The notes: generated by a model from the sequence alone, not told the origin. A stretch of DNA of 64,000 nt from Lachnospira sp. UBA4346 (GCA_002394205.1 DGTC01000052.1:1-64000), one strand, 5' to 3'. Numbered from the stretch's first letter, positions 1 to 9,496 are shown. Program-made: numbers and translations.

Positions 1-247
1 CAATACAGTCCAACAGCCACCAACCCCATAGGTTTGTGGCGATGCCATAAGTAGATACGCACCGGAGAATACCTTGATTGAATGAAACACAGCATATCGG
101 AAAAATAATTTATTTTGAAAAGCGCACTGTTTGAGCCGTAGGCGAGTTTGCGTTTTCAAAATAAATTTATCTTTTTCGATATGCGTCCGTACTTCAAAAG
201 TTTCCGTCTATCTATCAGGCAGAGTACATCCACAAACCGAAATTTTA
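1..247 (+). repeat. Dispersed repeat copy R1 (partial, cut by window edge)
   Basis: This is the terminal part of the large dispersed repeat, in the same orientation as 63023-63260, which it matches almost base for base. It contains the signature GGTTTGTGGCGATGCC, a hairpin with A/T-rich arms (107-126 and 149-167) around the apex TTTGAGCCGTAGGCGAG, and the terminal block ending CCACAAACCGAAA. The rest of the element lies left of the window. An open frame of about 138 codons starting near 131 is an accident of the repeat and the terminator behind it. Confidence 0.85.
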
Positions 248-340
248 ACGATTTACATACCTTTAATTTTATTGTTAGATTTATTTAGTATCGTACACTT
301 TACATATTTTGATTCGTCATTAACAAATTTACGCATCACG

Positions 341-405
341 AAAAAAGAGATAACACAGGAATATACCACGTTCTTCATGGTTCACTCCTATGTTATCTCT
401 TTTTA
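341..405. terminator. Bidirectional intrinsic terminator
   Basis: Two 20-base arms, 341-360 and 386-405, are nearly perfect complements (AAAAAAGAGATAACA pairing with TGTTATCTCTTTTT), so U-tracts occur in both directions. It lies just after the stop of the minus-strand ABC permease and probably ends that operon. The stretch between the repeat end (about 247) and this hairpin shows no gene. Confidence 0.8.
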
Positions 406-466
406 TTTATTCATTTTGAAAACACTCTGTTTAAGCCATCGTTCGGCAGTGCCAGAAATCACTTCC

Positions 467-1651
467 TTACTTCGAATACATAATCCGTTCACTCTGAAAC
501 ATTTTCGCAAGGACAACTGCAAAGATTCCACCGTATACAATGTTTGACACAATTGTAACAATCACTGGAACGATATGAATGTCAAAAGAGAATACCTGTA
601 ACATACTCTGTACACTGTTAAATAACGGAATGAAATACCAGTAAATCTCTGACTTTGCAGCACCATCGAACATTGCAGTTAAACCTATGAGCATAACAAT
701 AATCATCAGTGGTGTAACCAGTGTTCCTGCTTCTTTGACGGACTTTGCATACGCTGAAATAATCGAAATCACAGAAATAATTACGATAACCGAACTAATC
801 AGTACAAAGAAAATGACCAAATAATCTGTAACACTATATACATTTGCACTGATATTGTCCACGCCATCTCCCTGAATTAACTTTGGCAATGACAGCACTG
901 TTGCAATAAAACTTGAAATTGCACTCAAAATCGACATCACACTTAAGCTGACAATTTTTCCAATGGCAAGTTCTGTCTGACGAATCGGAGTTACCAGAAT
1001 CGTCGTAATCGTTCCACGTTCTTTTTCACCGGCAATGGCTTCCGGTGCAAGTGCCATACAGCCACTAAATACAAATGTGAGCAACAGCATTGGGAACAAC
1101 ATCGAGAATAACTGTGCTGTGCTGTCTTTATCTGATGCAAGATCATATTTATTATCTGTATTTCCATTGACATCAAACTTATTAATCATGCTGCTCTCAT
1201 ATTGGCTAAGCACGGAGGTCACTGCTGCATATGCCTTACTTGATTCTGTTCTGGAAGAATTGTAAAACACTTCTACCTGTGGTGCTGGCTGTGTGGCTGT
1301 CATCGAATCATACACTGCCACCTGTGCATCAAAATCCTGTGAAAATGCAAGTATAAGATCTACCTCTTTATCTTCCACCTTTTGTTTCATTTCCACAATG
1401 TCTGTAATATCCGTTTCAAACTGAATATTCATGCTCTCAAAAGCAGGTTGCAAGGATGCCGGAACATTGATTCCATATGCAACTGTCTGATAATCATCTT
1501 CTACATTGCGCTGTGAAGCACCAGCCTGACCGATAATCGAATACATCACATAAATCATCACTCCCGGAAGTAATACACTTGAAAATAACATTCTCTTATC
1601 ATGAAAGAATCGGAAAAATTCCTTCTTCATAACTGCAATAATTCTATCCAT
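467..1651 (-). CDS. natB: ABC-2 type exporter permease, NatB-like
   Basis: A 394-residue integral membrane subunit of an ABC exporter. One membrane helix near residues 20-43 is followed by a large outer domain (about 45-180) and then five or six hydrophobic helices to the C terminus. This is the layout of NatB and related ABC-2 permeases that work in Na+ or drug efflux; the length matches NatB (about 390). The start overlaps the end of the ATPase gene by 8 bases, so the two are translationally coupled. The substrate cannot be told from sequence; sodium is the family's best known one. The symbol is by similarity only. Confidence 0.75.
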   Translation of the reverse strand: MDRIIAVMKKEFFRFFHDKRMLFSSVLLPGVMIYVMYSIIGQAGASQRNVEDDYQTVAYGINVPASLQPAFESMNIQFETDITDIVEMKQKVEDKEVDLILAFSQDFDAQVAVYDSMTATQPAPQVEVFYNSSRTESSKAYAAVTSVLSQYESSMINKFDVNGNTDNKYDLASDKDSTAQLFSMLFPMLLLTFVFSGCMALAPEAIAGEKERGTITTILVTPIRQTELAIGKIVSLSVMSILSAISSFIATVLSLPKLIQGDGVDNISANVYSVTDYLVIFFVLISSVIVIISVISIISAYAKSVKEAGTLVTPLMIIVMLIGLTAMFDGAAKSEIYWYFIPLFNSVQSMLQVFSFDIHIVPVIVTIVSNIVYGGIFAVVLAKMFQSERIMYSK

Positions 1652-2414
1652 TCATATTACCTCCCATCTCCTGATAAATTGTGAAGAAACTGTCTTCTAA
1701 TGACTGACCTGCCATAATATTTTCCAGTGAATCTTCTTTCACTGCCTTGCCATCAATAATCATAACAACTCTGTCGCATATTTTTTCTATCAAACTGAAA
1801 ATATGTGTTGAAATAATAATACATTTGCCCTGTTCCCGTAATTCCAATAAGAAATCTACGACAATCTTCTCCGTGATAATATCCAACCCATTCGTTGGTT
1901 CATCAAAAATAATCACATCCGGATCATTTACAATTGAAATAACCAACGAAACCTTTTGCTTCATACCTGTGGAGAGGTCTGCCACCTTGACTTCTGCAAA
2001 CTGGTCGATTCCAAACTTTTCAAAGAGCTTTTGCTTTCTTTCCTGTGTTTCTTCCTGACTCATATCATAGAGCTTTGCAAAGAAATCAAACAAATAATTC
2101 GGTGTAAAAAACTCCTCTAACTTTAATTCACTTGTTAAAAATCCAATTCTCTTTCGATATGCTGACAAATCCTGATAAATATCTTTTCCTTCAAATAATA
2201 CCTGACCTGCCTCTGGTTTTAAAATGGATGCAAGCATACGAAGTGTTGTCGTCTTACCTGCTCCATTTGCTCCCAAAATTCCTAAAATCTCTCCTCGCTC
2301 TGCCTGAAAAGATACATCTGCAACAGCAACTTTGATTTTGTCTTTGGTTTTGCTAATCTTCTGCTGCTTTTTTGACAATTTGAATGTCTTTTTCAAATTA
2401 CGAACTTCTAACAT
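1644..2414 (-). CDS. natA: ABC transporter ATP-binding protein, NatA-like
   Basis: A 256-residue ATPase that powers the NatB-like permease. Walker A reads GANGAGKTT near residue 50, the signature is LSTGMKQK, and Walker B is IIFDEPTNGLD followed by the H-loop STHIFS. A lysine-rich insertion at residues 10-30 separates the first strand from the rest and is unusual for the family. The ribosome site GGGAGGAAATT precedes the ATG. It is first in a two-gene operon with the permease. The assignment as an exporter ATPase is firm; the ion or drug moved is inferred. Confidence 0.85.
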   Translation of the reverse strand: MLEVRNLKKTFKLSKKQQKISKTKDKIKVAVADVSFQAERGEILGILGANGAGKTTTLRMLASILKPEAGQVLFEGKDIYQDLSAYRKRIGFLTSELKLEEFFTPNYLFDFFAKLYDMSQEETQERKQKLFEKFGIDQFAEVKVADLSTGMKQKVSLVISIVNDPDVIIFDEPTNGLDIITEKIVVDFLLELREQGKCIIISTHIFSLIEKICDRVVMIIDGKAVKEDSLENIMAGQSLEDSFFTIYQEMGGNMNG

Positions 2415-2559
2415 AATTTCCTCCCTTTCCTATTTGTTGAAACCTTTTGTTACTCCCCATACACATTGCATACCATTTACAACAACATCACTTCTATAAA
2501 ATGTATTCATCTATGTAAATTCATAACAATCTTCTATTTTACATATCTGATATGCCATC

Positions 2560-3276
2560 TTAGAAGCGTTCCACCGACTGTTTCTTTGCAAGAAATACGG
2601 CAATGCACATACATATTATACTAACAATAATTGGTAATAATAGCAATCCAAACTGTGGTATTTGTCTGAAAATATTTGAAATTGCATCTGCAATTTGTGT
2701 AAAAATAGTGGTTCTGCCTTCCTCGTAGGCATCTGACAATCTGCCCGGCAAGATACACATCATAATCCATAAAAAATAAATAATCACATATATTTTCTTT
2801 CCAAACCGCATCGCCAACGCACCAAATAACACGGTAATTCCAATAAACAAAATAATAATCGGCAATACATATTTGCCATCTAACACTTTTTCGATACCGA
2901 CTTCCTGTGCGCTTGCACTGTAAAATAATCGAATTTCGAATTTTTCAATCCAGTGCATGATATATAACACTATCACAGCAATTCCTTCTATCATAATCGT
3001 TGATAAAATATATCCTGTAATATAATCTTTTCGTGTGACTCCCATAGAAATTGCCAGATTAAAATTTCGTTCATAATAGACCATTCCCATCGCAACTCCC
3101 ACAAAAACAACAATCATTGCTGCTAACAATGTTGCAATCTCAAAAGATTCTGACGGATCAAAATGCATCACAACGTGTAATATCACTGTTCCAACGAGAA
3201 ATGCAATACACTGTATTATCAATATTCCTACCAGCTCCGGTAATCTAAGTTTCATTACTTTCGTAATCATGCCCAT
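2560..3276 (-). CDS. Putative ABC-type membrane subunit (YtrC/D-like)
   Basis: A 238-residue protein with about six hydrophobic helices and no recognisable soluble domain. The start at 3276 follows AAAGGTGGGAG; an ATG two codons later at 3270 is equally well spaced. A frame that stays open further upstream overlaps the previous gene in another frame and is rejected. It lies 44 bases behind another six-helix protein and behind an ABC ATPase and a GntR regulator, so it is probably one of two membrane partners of that ATPase. No catalytic motif is visible; substrate unknown. Confidence 0.7.
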   Translation of the reverse strand: MGMITKVMKLRLPELVGILIIQCIAFLVGTVILHVVMHFDPSESFEIATLLAAMIVVFVGVAMGMVYYERNFNLAISMGVTRKDYITGYILSTIMIEGIAVIVLYIMHWIEKFEIRLFYSASAQEVGIEKVLDGKYVLPIIILFIGITVLFGALAMRFGKKIYVIIYFLWIMMCILPGRLSDAYEEGRTTIFTQIADAISNIFRQIPQFGLLLLPIIVSIICMCIAVFLAKKQSVERF

Positions 3277-3320
3277 CTCCCACCTTTCTCTTCTTTCTCC
3301 ATGTCCTATGAAAGATTTAT

Positions 3321-3989
3321 TTAGAACGTTACTTCCATCTTTCGAATATTTCCGTAGTAATTCCATACACTTCCAAGAATATATAATCCAATTCCTGCCA
3401 CACACAATAACTGCACATTGGGTTCTATATATTGTAATATCGTCGCTCCATTCATCCCCATAGCTCCTGCGATTCCTGCACAAAATCCCGTTAACATCAT
3501 AATGACTATATAAATTACAAATCCCATTTTTCTGACTTTTGCCGCGAGCGTCGTACCAACCAGCCCAAGTGCGCCTGCAATTCCTACGATTCCTATGTAT
3601 GTGTAGTAAATTGTCGCTGTATTTTCCACAAAATTACTCGGACGAATCTGCGTAAACATCACAAGTACTACCGCCATTCCACTAATCAATATTGCATTGA
3701 TAAAATGCATGCCACATAAAATACTCTTTCTCGTTGCACCAAATGCTAATGCAACTGTTCCAGAACGTTGATTCATGAAGGAAAATCCAGCAATCATACT
3801 TGCCGTAAATATCGTAATTAACACGTGAACTCCTTCTATCATTGAATGTGCCGCATTTTCTCCTGCGATAAACCAAAACCACAAATACAGCACAATGCAC
3901 ATTCCAATTATTGCTCCCAACTCCGCAAGTGCTGCTTTTCCCCAATATTGAATAAATACTTTTTTCTGTTTCTTCTCCTGCATAGACAT
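3321..3989 (-). CDS. Putative ABC-type membrane subunit
   Basis: A 222-residue protein with about six membrane helices. Its start codon shares one base with the stop codon of the upstream ATPase gene (TAATG), which indicates tight translational coupling. Phrases such as FGATRKSILCGMH resemble the FGVTRKDYI motif of the next membrane protein (MGVTRKDYITGY), so the two are probably paralogous halves of one transporter. Substrate unknown. Confidence 0.72.
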   Translation of the reverse strand: MSMQEKKQKKVFIQYWGKAALAELGAIIGMCIVLYLWFWFIAGENAAHSMIEGVHVLITIFTASMIAGFSFMNQRSGTVALAFGATRKSILCGMHFINAILISGMAVVLVMFTQIRPSNFVENTATIYYTYIGIVGIAGALGLVGTTLAAKVRKMGFVIYIVIMMLTGFCAGIAGAMGMNGATILQYIEPNVQLLCVAGIGLYILGSVWNYYGNIRKMEVTF

Positions 3990-4879
3990 TACCTCTCATT
4001 CTTTAGAGAAATCTCTTCTCCACACAATGCAACAAATAGATTCTGTAAAGATACCTTCTGTACGGTAATCTCATCATTTGATGAAATCTTCTGTCCCGGC
4101 TCTAAAAGAACCGTCACACCCTTACTTCTGCCAATATTTTCTTCATGATACGTGTGCATGTCCTGTGTAACCGTATCGATTACATCCGCACGTCCACTGA
4201 TATGTCTTGCACGTTCTAATAACGCATCTGTGTGTTCTTTTAGGAAAATTCCATGATTCTTTACGATAATCACTTCTTCAAAAACGTCTGCTGCCTCTTC
4301 AATAATATGTGTTGATATGACAAAGGTTCTTCCTGATTCTGTATATTCTTCAATTAGTAATCTGTAAAACATATCTCTTGCTACAACATCAAGTCCTGCA
4401 ACCGGTTCATCTAAAAATGTATATGGTGCTTTACTTGCCAATGCAACGATAATTGTTATCATCGATGCCATACCTTTTGATAGCTTCGCAATCTGCTTCT
4501 TCATATCTAACTCGAACAGTTTAATGAGCTTCTGCGCCATCTCTTCATCCCAATTGGGATAGAACATTTTGGCAGCTTTTAGATACTGCTTGACCTTCAT
4601 CGCACCTGTTCCGGTACTTACACTCATTCCAAGTTCTCTTGAAAAACAAATGTGCTGCAATGCATTTGGATTTTCCCACACCGGTTCATTTCCCAATGTA
4701 ACTTCTCCGGATGTTACCGTGCTCTGTGCAGAAATTAACGATAGCAATGTCGTCTTACCGACACCATTTCGTCCAATGAGGCCATATATTTTCCCCGGTT
4801 CTAAAGTTAAGTTCACATCTTTTAACACTTCTTTGTCTTTATATGATTTACAAAGATTCTTACAAATTAAATTCTCCAT
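3989..4879 (-). CDS. ABC transporter ATP-binding protein (YtrB-like)
   Basis: A 296-residue ATPase. Walker A is GRNGVGKTT at about residues 36-44, the signature is a weak LSKGM, Walker B is FLDEPVAGLD, and the H-loop is STHII. About 80 residues follow the ATPase core and may form a regulatory or coupling domain. The gene follows a small GntR regulator and precedes two membrane proteins, the arrangement of the Bacillus ytr operon and of antibiotic-induced ABC exporters. A role in cell-envelope stress or drug export is inferred from this arrangement. Confidence 0.82.
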   Translation of the reverse strand: MENLICKNLCKSYKDKEVLKDVNLTLEPGKIYGLIGRNGVGKTTLLSLISAQSTVTSGEVTLGNEPVWENPNALQHICFSRELGMSVSTGTGAMKVKQYLKAAKMFYPNWDEEMAQKLIKLFELDMKKQIAKLSKGMASMITIIVALASKAPYTFLDEPVAGLDVVARDMFYRLLIEEYTESGRTFVISTHIIEEAADVFEEVIIVKNHGIFLKEHTDALLERARHISGRADVIDTVTQDMHTYHEENIGRSKGVTVLLEPGQKISSNDEITVQKVSLQNLFVALCGEEISLKNER

Positions 4880-4936
4880 ATGCGTTCTCCCTTTTTCGAA
4901 GTATATTCTTTATTACTTGTTGAAAGTTCCATATTC

Positions 4937-5305
4937 CTATACCGTTGCATGCTCCTGGATCATATGCACAAGTTCTTCTCTGCTGATTCCTAGATTCTTT
5001 GCTTCCTGAATCAACGCCTCAACGTAATTTTTATAAAATTCAGACTTTCTAGTATTCTTAATCTTCTCTTTTGCACCTTGTTCAACAAACATACCAATTC
5101 CTCTTTTCTTATAAAGAATTCCTTTGTCTACGAGAATATTAATTCCCTTTGCTGCTGTTGCCGGATTGATAGAATACAACTTTGCCAAGTCATTCGTACT
5201 CGGTGTCTTCTCTCCTTCCAGCAAAATATCCCGCAAAATATCATTTTCAATCATCTCACTAATCTGAATATAGATTGACTTTTCCTGCGTCAATATCTCA
5301 TTCAT
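4937..5305 (-). CDS. GntR-family repressor, YtrA subfamily
   Basis: A 122-residue regulator. A winged helix at about residues 10-75 (IYIQISEMIENDIL, then GEKTPSTNDLAKLYSINPAT) is followed by a short tail of about 45 residues, the size of YtrA rather than of larger ligand-binding GntR proteins. I place the start at the ATG at 5305, ten bases after GGAG; a GTG at 5314 is too close to that site. It heads the operon with the ATPase and two membrane proteins and probably represses its own promoter at the palindrome around 5390-5423. Confidence 0.85.
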   Translation of the reverse strand: MNEILTQEKSIYIQISEMIENDILRDILLEGEKTPSTNDLAKLYSINPATAAKGINILVDKGILYKKRGIGMFVEQGAKEKIKNTRKSEFYKNYVEALIQEAKNLGISREELVHMIQEHATV

Positions 5306-5389
5306 TCTTCTCACACTCCATTCTGTCGATTACAGATGTTATGAATTCTAAACACGAAATAATTCTATCCATTTACTCCGTTGCTTATG

Positions 5390-5452
5390 TGGTTCATTAC
5401 TTATGTAACTAACCTATGAACTAATCATATATGACATCCTTATATTTGTCAA
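5390..5452 (-). promoter_or_regulatory. Promoter and probable GntR operator
   Basis: On the minus strand TTGACA (5447-5452) and TATGAT (5424-5429) are spaced by 17 bases. Directly downstream, GTTCAT (5416-5421) and ATGAAC (5392-5397) form an inverted repeat around a half-repeated TTAGTTCATA/TTAGTTACATA. A repressor bound there would block the start of transcription. Operator identity is inferred from position. Confidence 0.65.
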
Positions 5453-5465
5453 CATCTTTTTTATT

Positions 5466-5488
5466 TGCATCCTGCGGAGCATTTTTAT
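5466..5488. repeat. Short intergenic repeat, GCATCCTGCGGAGCA type
   Basis: A small hairpin-forming sequence, TGC(A)TCC-TGC-GGAGCA, followed by an A/T run. Related sequences stand at 11511-11537 and 22200-22222. Here it lies 14 bases upstream of the -35 box of the GntR operon. Confidence 0.5.
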
Positions 5489-5532
5489 ATTATAGAAACG
5501 AAGTTTCCTATTAATATGAATATAAAACAAAA

Positions 5533-5566
5533 AACCTTACCGGAATAATCATATCCCGATAAGGTT
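5533..5566 (-). terminator. Terminator of dapL
   Basis: Arms 5533-5543 and 5555-5566 (AACCTTATCGGG with CCGGTAAGGTT on the minus strand) are followed by TTTTTTGTTTTA. It lies 60 bases after the dapL stop. Confidence 0.85.
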
Positions 5567-5628
5567 CAATCGTGTCCTACTTATTATTTTTAAATATCAT
5601 CCATTATAACAATTGGATTCTCTAGTCC

Positions 5629-6843
5629 TTATAACGCCTTGATTCTCTCTAACGCACGAACGGTATTTTCATAAGAACCAAAAGCTGTTAATCTAAAATA
5701 TCCTTCTCCACTTGGTCCAAAGCCTGAACCCGGTGTACCTACAACATTTGCTTTTTCAAGCAGGTAATCAAAGAATTCCCACGATGTCATTTTATCCGGT
5801 GTCTTTAACCAGATATAAGGTGCATTCACACCACCAGATACGGTATAACCTGCTGACTTCAAGCCCTCTAAAATGGTCTTTGCATTCTTCATATAATATG
5901 CAATCTGCTCACCTGTCTGCTTCTGACCTTCTTCTGTATAAACTGCTGCTCCTGCACGCTGAATAATATATGGTGCTCCATTAAACTTCGTACCATGTCG
6001 TCTTGCCCATAAACTGTGTAATGTTACATCCCCACTCTTTAAATCCTTTGGAATAACTGTAAAACCAAGTCTTGTTCCTGTAAATCCGGCATTTTTAGAA
6101 AAGCTGCGAAGTTCAATCGCACACGTTCTTGCCCCTTCACACTCATAAATGGTATGTGGAACATTTTCTTCTGAAATATATGCTTCATAAGCTGCATCAT
6201 AGATAATGACGGCACCTACTTTATTTGCATAATCCACCCATCTTTGCAATTCATCCTTTGTAATCGTCGAACCTGTCGGATTATTGGGGAAACACAGATA
6301 AATAATATCCGGTGTTTCTTTTGGAAGTTCCGGTGCAAAATTTGTTTCTGCAGTACATGGCATATAGATTACATTACTCCATTTTTGCTGGTCTACAAGA
6401 TATTCTCCCGTTCTTCCTGCCATTGCATTGGTATCCACATATACAGGATAAACCGGATCGCACACAGCAATCTTATTATTCACAGAGAAAATATCTCCGA
6501 TATTACCGGAATCAGACTTCGCTCCATCACTAATAAATATCTCATCTGCCGCAATATCTGCGCCACGTTTTTTATAATCATGCTCTACAATTGCATTTCT
6601 TAAAAATTCATATCCGAGATCCGGTGCATAGCCGTGAAATGTTTCGGCACTTGCCATCTCATCCACTGCACTGTGTAATGTATCAATAACGACTGGTGCT
6701 AACGGAAGTGTCACATCACCGATTCCTAAACGAATAATTTCTTTTGAAGGATTCGCTGCCGTGTATGCATTTACTTTTTTTGCAATTGTTGAAAACAGAT
6801 AACTGCCTGGTAACTTTAGATAATTCTCGTTAATTTGAAACAT
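5629..6843 (-). CDS. dapL: LL-diaminopimelate aminotransferase
   Basis: A 404-residue fold-type I PLP enzyme that converts tetrahydrodipicolinate and glutamate directly to LL-diaminopimelate, bypassing the succinylase and acetylase routes, for lysine and peptidoglycan. The PLP lysine is K250 in SFSKNAGFTGTRLG; other PLP contacts are N188 in FPNNPTGS and D216/Y219 in YDAAYEAY. The ATG at 6843 follows AAGGGAG by eight bases; a frame open 16 codons upstream has no ribosome site. The length matches DapL (about 400-410). lysA, the last step to lysine, lies at 58179. Confidence 0.93.
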   Translation of the reverse strand: MFQINENYLKLPGSYLFSTIAKKVNAYTAANPSKEIIRLGIGDVTLPLAPVVIDTLHSAVDEMASAETFHGYAPDLGYEFLRNAIVEHDYKKRGADIAADEIFISDGAKSDSGNIGDIFSVNNKIAVCDPVYPVYVDTNAMAGRTGEYLVDQQKWSNVIYMPCTAETNFAPELPKETPDIIYLCFPNNPTGSTITKDELQRWVDYANKVGAVIIYDAAYEAYISEENVPHTIYECEGARTCAIELRSFSKNAGFTGTRLGFTVIPKDLKSGDVTLHSLWARRHGTKFNGAPYIIQRAGAAVYTEEGQKQTGEQIAYYMKNAKTILEGLKSAGYTVSGGVNAPYIWLKTPDKMTSWEFFDYLLEKANVVGTPGSGFGPSGEGYFRLTAFGSYENTVRALERIKAL

Positions 6844-7019
6844 ATACTTTCTCCCTTCCCGTATACGCTGCGTACATTCATCTTTATCCAAACCAAATCT
6901 TTTCTTTTCATTCGGTCGTAATTAGAAATCAGCTTTCTAAAATATTTCTGTCAGCGCAACAATCCGTACGTATGTCCTACGCTTACGGTATGATATAAGT
7001 ATACATCAAGTACATTTCA

Positions 7020-7535
7020 TTATCTATTCTTCTGGTACAATTTCTTCATTTCCTCATATTCTAAATTAATTGCCTGAATTAAATGCGTATCACCCCCTAA
7101 ATTATCGGGGTGATATATCTTAAGTAGGGCCTTATACCTTTTTTTCAAAGGTTCTAATCCATCAATGCCTTTGAAAAAAATCTTTACACCAGAAATACTT
7201 GGCATATTTTTGCGAACTTCTCTTGCTATTTTATCCCTGTAAACGTGCTTTTCTCTTTGAAATTGTTCTTTATCAATTGCAAGTCTTCTCGTTTCCCGTT
7301 CAAGAATCTGCCATTCTTTATCAAACAGTCTCTTTTGATTTTCTAACTGTTTTTTTAATACTTCCTGTTTTCTTTGTTGTTTTTTTAACAATTGTTTCTG
7401 TTCATCTAACTGTTTCTGCTGTTCATCTAATTGTTTCTGCAACTCAGCCAAACGTATATTTTCCCGGAATAACCATTTTTTCTTCTCTGAGAGTTCATCT
7501 TCTTCATGTATCTCTTCTGATTCAAACTGATCCAT
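7020..7535 (-). CDS. Coiled-coil protein with a C-terminal J domain
   Basis: A 171-residue soluble protein. Residues about 15-105 are a highly charged coiled coil with a QKQLDEQ repeat near residues 33-60. Residues about 118-170 look like a J domain: LKKRYKALLKIYHPDNLGGD contains the HPD motif that stimulates Hsp70 ATPase, and a helix with NLEYEEMKKLY follows. Normal DnaJ carries the J domain at the N terminus; here it is C-terminal and no zinc or substrate domains follow. It probably recruits DnaK to a partner bound by the coiled coil. The start follows GGGAGACGGAT, 43 bases after the cupin gene. Confidence 0.75.
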   Translation of the reverse strand: MDQFESEEIHEEDELSEKKKWLFRENIRLAELQKQLDEQQKQLDEQKQLLKKQQRKQEVLKKQLENQKRLFDKEWQILERETRRLAIDKEQFQREKHVYRDKIAREVRKNMPSISGVKIFFKGIDGLEPLKKRYKALLKIYHPDNLGGDTHLIQAINLEYEEMKKLYQKNR

Positions 7536-7578
7536 ATCCGTCTCCCATTCTAAGGCTTCTTTTGCCTATATCCACCGC

Positions 7579-7914
7579 TTAAATTCCACTGTGAAACCAG
7601 AATACTTTTACCGGTGTACATCCCCGCTTTGTCTTGATCGTATGTGCAACATTCGGCAATGCAACGAACGAATCTCCCGCCTGAATTGGAAATTCCAAAT
7701 CATCTAACTTCGCATACCCTTCTCCTTCTAACACATAAAAGCCTTCCTGATCTGCGTGTCTTCCCGGCTTGTCACTAAATTCATAATCTGCATACACCGT
7801 CGTTCCTGAAGCACAACCGTTCACACATCCATTTTCTGCTGTCAGAAAACGATACGTTCTCTGATGTTCTCCCTGCTGTTCTAATACTTCCTGTTTCGTA
7901 ATATATGGCTTCAT
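7579..7914 (-). CDS. Cupin-domain protein
   Basis: A 111-residue single-domain cupin. GRHADQEGFYVLEGEGYAKLD fits cupin motif 1 with H and E as metal ligands, and AGDSFVALPNVAHTIK fits motif 2 with the last histidine ligand. The N terminus has an unusual pair of cysteines (GCVNGCASG). Such small cupins bind a metal and either catalyse isomerisation or oxygenation or sense a ligand; the substrate is not readable. The ribosome site is GTGGAG. It is probably cotranscribed with the J-domain gene downstream. Confidence 0.75.
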   Translation of the reverse strand: MKPYITKQEVLEQQGEHQRTYRFLTAENGCVNGCASGTTVYADYEFSDKPGRHADQEGFYVLEGEGYAKLDDLEFPIQAGDSFVALPNVAHTIKTKRGCTPVKVFWFHSGI

Positions 7915-8045
7915 ATTTTCTCCACTTTCCGAGAATTTTATTCTCTTTTCTACTTTTATTTTATATTCATTCTCTCAATTTTTCAATTTACATTCTGCAG
8001 CGCCAAATAATGTATTTTACACCACCTTTTTATGTATAAATTAAG

Positions 8046-8093
8046 AAAGGGGTGCAAGAGTTCTGTTTTCTGTCAAACTCCCACACCCCATTT
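8046..8093. terminator. Bidirectional terminator
   Basis: AAAGGGGTGCAAGAGTT pairs with AACTCCCACACCCCATTT. The minus-strand reading ends in a T-rich tract and follows the GH105 gene; the stretch 7915-8195 holds nothing else recognisable. Confidence 0.75.
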
Positions 8094-8195
8094 CATTTTA
8101 ATTAACATCGCAGCTTCCATTCATAAATTATACTTCTGAATCTTTCATATAGCCATTATCGAAAACACTAATTTTAAGCTGCTTCCTATCAGACA

Positions 8196-9332
8196 TTACT
8201 TATTCTTATATCTTAATAACTCTGTATAAGCAAGTAAGAATGGTCCTACGCCCTTCGCATCATCTTCTACGATTGGCTCTGACATGTAATAATCATATGT
8301 ACCCGGTCTGTTTGTCTTACCGCCAAGACCTGCTACAAGACAGATACCGCCAAGTGACATTTCGCCTTCTTTTGTCTTTAAATATCTGTCGCAGATGCCG
8401 TCAATAGCCTTCTCGCCATATGCTCTGTATTCTTCCGGCAAATATCCAAGACGAACACCCTTTAATAATGCATATGCCATAATTGAGCTGCCACTTGTTT
8501 CAAGATAGTTCTTCTCCATACCTCCGAAGTTGACTACCTGATACCACATACCGCTTTCATCCTGATAACGAATCATTGACTTCATTAAATCAACATATGC
8601 ATCCTGTAACATCTTACATTCCGCATCATACTTATGATCTGAATTATCAACCTTATCCAATGTATCTAAGAGTGCCATTGCATACCAGCCGATTGCACGA
8701 AGCCAGATATTCTGTGAAAGACCTGTAACCTTATCACACCAGAATGCTTCTTTGCTTGTATCCATCGCATGATAATATAAGCCATTGAGTGGATTTCTCA
8801 TATTCTCGATAACAAATTTGAACTGGCTGAAAATATCATCATAATTCTTTCTGTCATTGAAACGTGTCTCATATTCCATATAAAATGGCTGTCCCATATA
8901 AAGGCCATCCAACCATACCTGATTTGGATAAATATCCTTATGCCAGAAATTACCTGATTCACATCTAGGCATAATTGCAATCTGACTGTAAATTAAATCG
9001 ATTGCCTTACGATACTTCTCTTTGCCTGTAAGATTATATAATTCAAACAATGTCTTACCGGCATTTACATTATCAATATTCTTCTCACCAATGCTGTATC
9101 CATCGATAGTACCGTCTTCACGAACACGATAATCAATGAAATCATCTGCAAACTTAAAATACTTCTCATCCTTAGAGATTGCATACATCTCTAATACAGA
9201 CTTAATCATAACACCGTCAATGTAGTTCCACTTAGACTTCAAGCCCTGCTTAATTTTCTCAATGTTCCACATTGGTGCATCCGGTGTACTCTTCTCAAGT
9301 AACTCATCAATATACTTTACAATGATATCCAT
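8196..9332 (-). CDS. Glycoside hydrolase family 105, unsaturated rhamnogalacturonyl hydrolase
   Basis: A 378-residue cytoplasmic enzyme (no signal peptide) with the (alpha/alpha)6-barrel signatures of GH105/YteR. WLDGLYMGQPFYMEY holds the expected catalytic aspartate, and WLRAIGWYAMALLDTL and YLETSGSSIMAYALLKG are family motifs. GH105 enzymes remove the unsaturated uronic acid left by pectate or rhamnogalacturonan lyases. The ATG follows AAGGAG. It is a single-gene unit with no lyase or sugar transporter beside it, so it probably acts on imported pectin oligomers made by enzymes encoded elsewhere. Confidence 0.88.
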   Translation of the reverse strand: MDIIVKYIDELLEKSTPDAPMWNIEKIKQGLKSKWNYIDGVMIKSVLEMYAISKDEKYFKFADDFIDYRVREDGTIDGYSIGEKNIDNVNAGKTLFELYNLTGKEKYRKAIDLIYSQIAIMPRCESGNFWHKDIYPNQVWLDGLYMGQPFYMEYETRFNDRKNYDDIFSQFKFVIENMRNPLNGLYYHAMDTSKEAFWCDKVTGLSQNIWLRAIGWYAMALLDTLDKVDNSDHKYDAECKMLQDAYVDLMKSMIRYQDESGMWYQVVNFGGMEKNYLETSGSSIMAYALLKGVRLGYLPEEYRAYGEKAIDGICDRYLKTKEGEMSLGGICLVAGLGGKTNRPGTYDYYMSEPIVEDDAKGVGPFLLAYTELLRYKNK

Positions 9333-9496
9333 AATGAATCTCCTTCAATCTAAAATATGACAAAATTTTATCAATCAACTCTTAAACTTTCATAAAAATT
9401 GTCGTATGAATATATAAATTGTACAATATTTTTTCTTGATTTTCAACTGTTTCATAGGATATTTCTATCCAAAACACTGCTTTTTTGTCGTTCTAT

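Noticed and set aside
131..547. A 138-codon plus-strand frame at the left edge
   Set aside because: It runs through repeat R1 and a terminator hairpin and into the antisense of an ABC permease; no ribosome site or family match.
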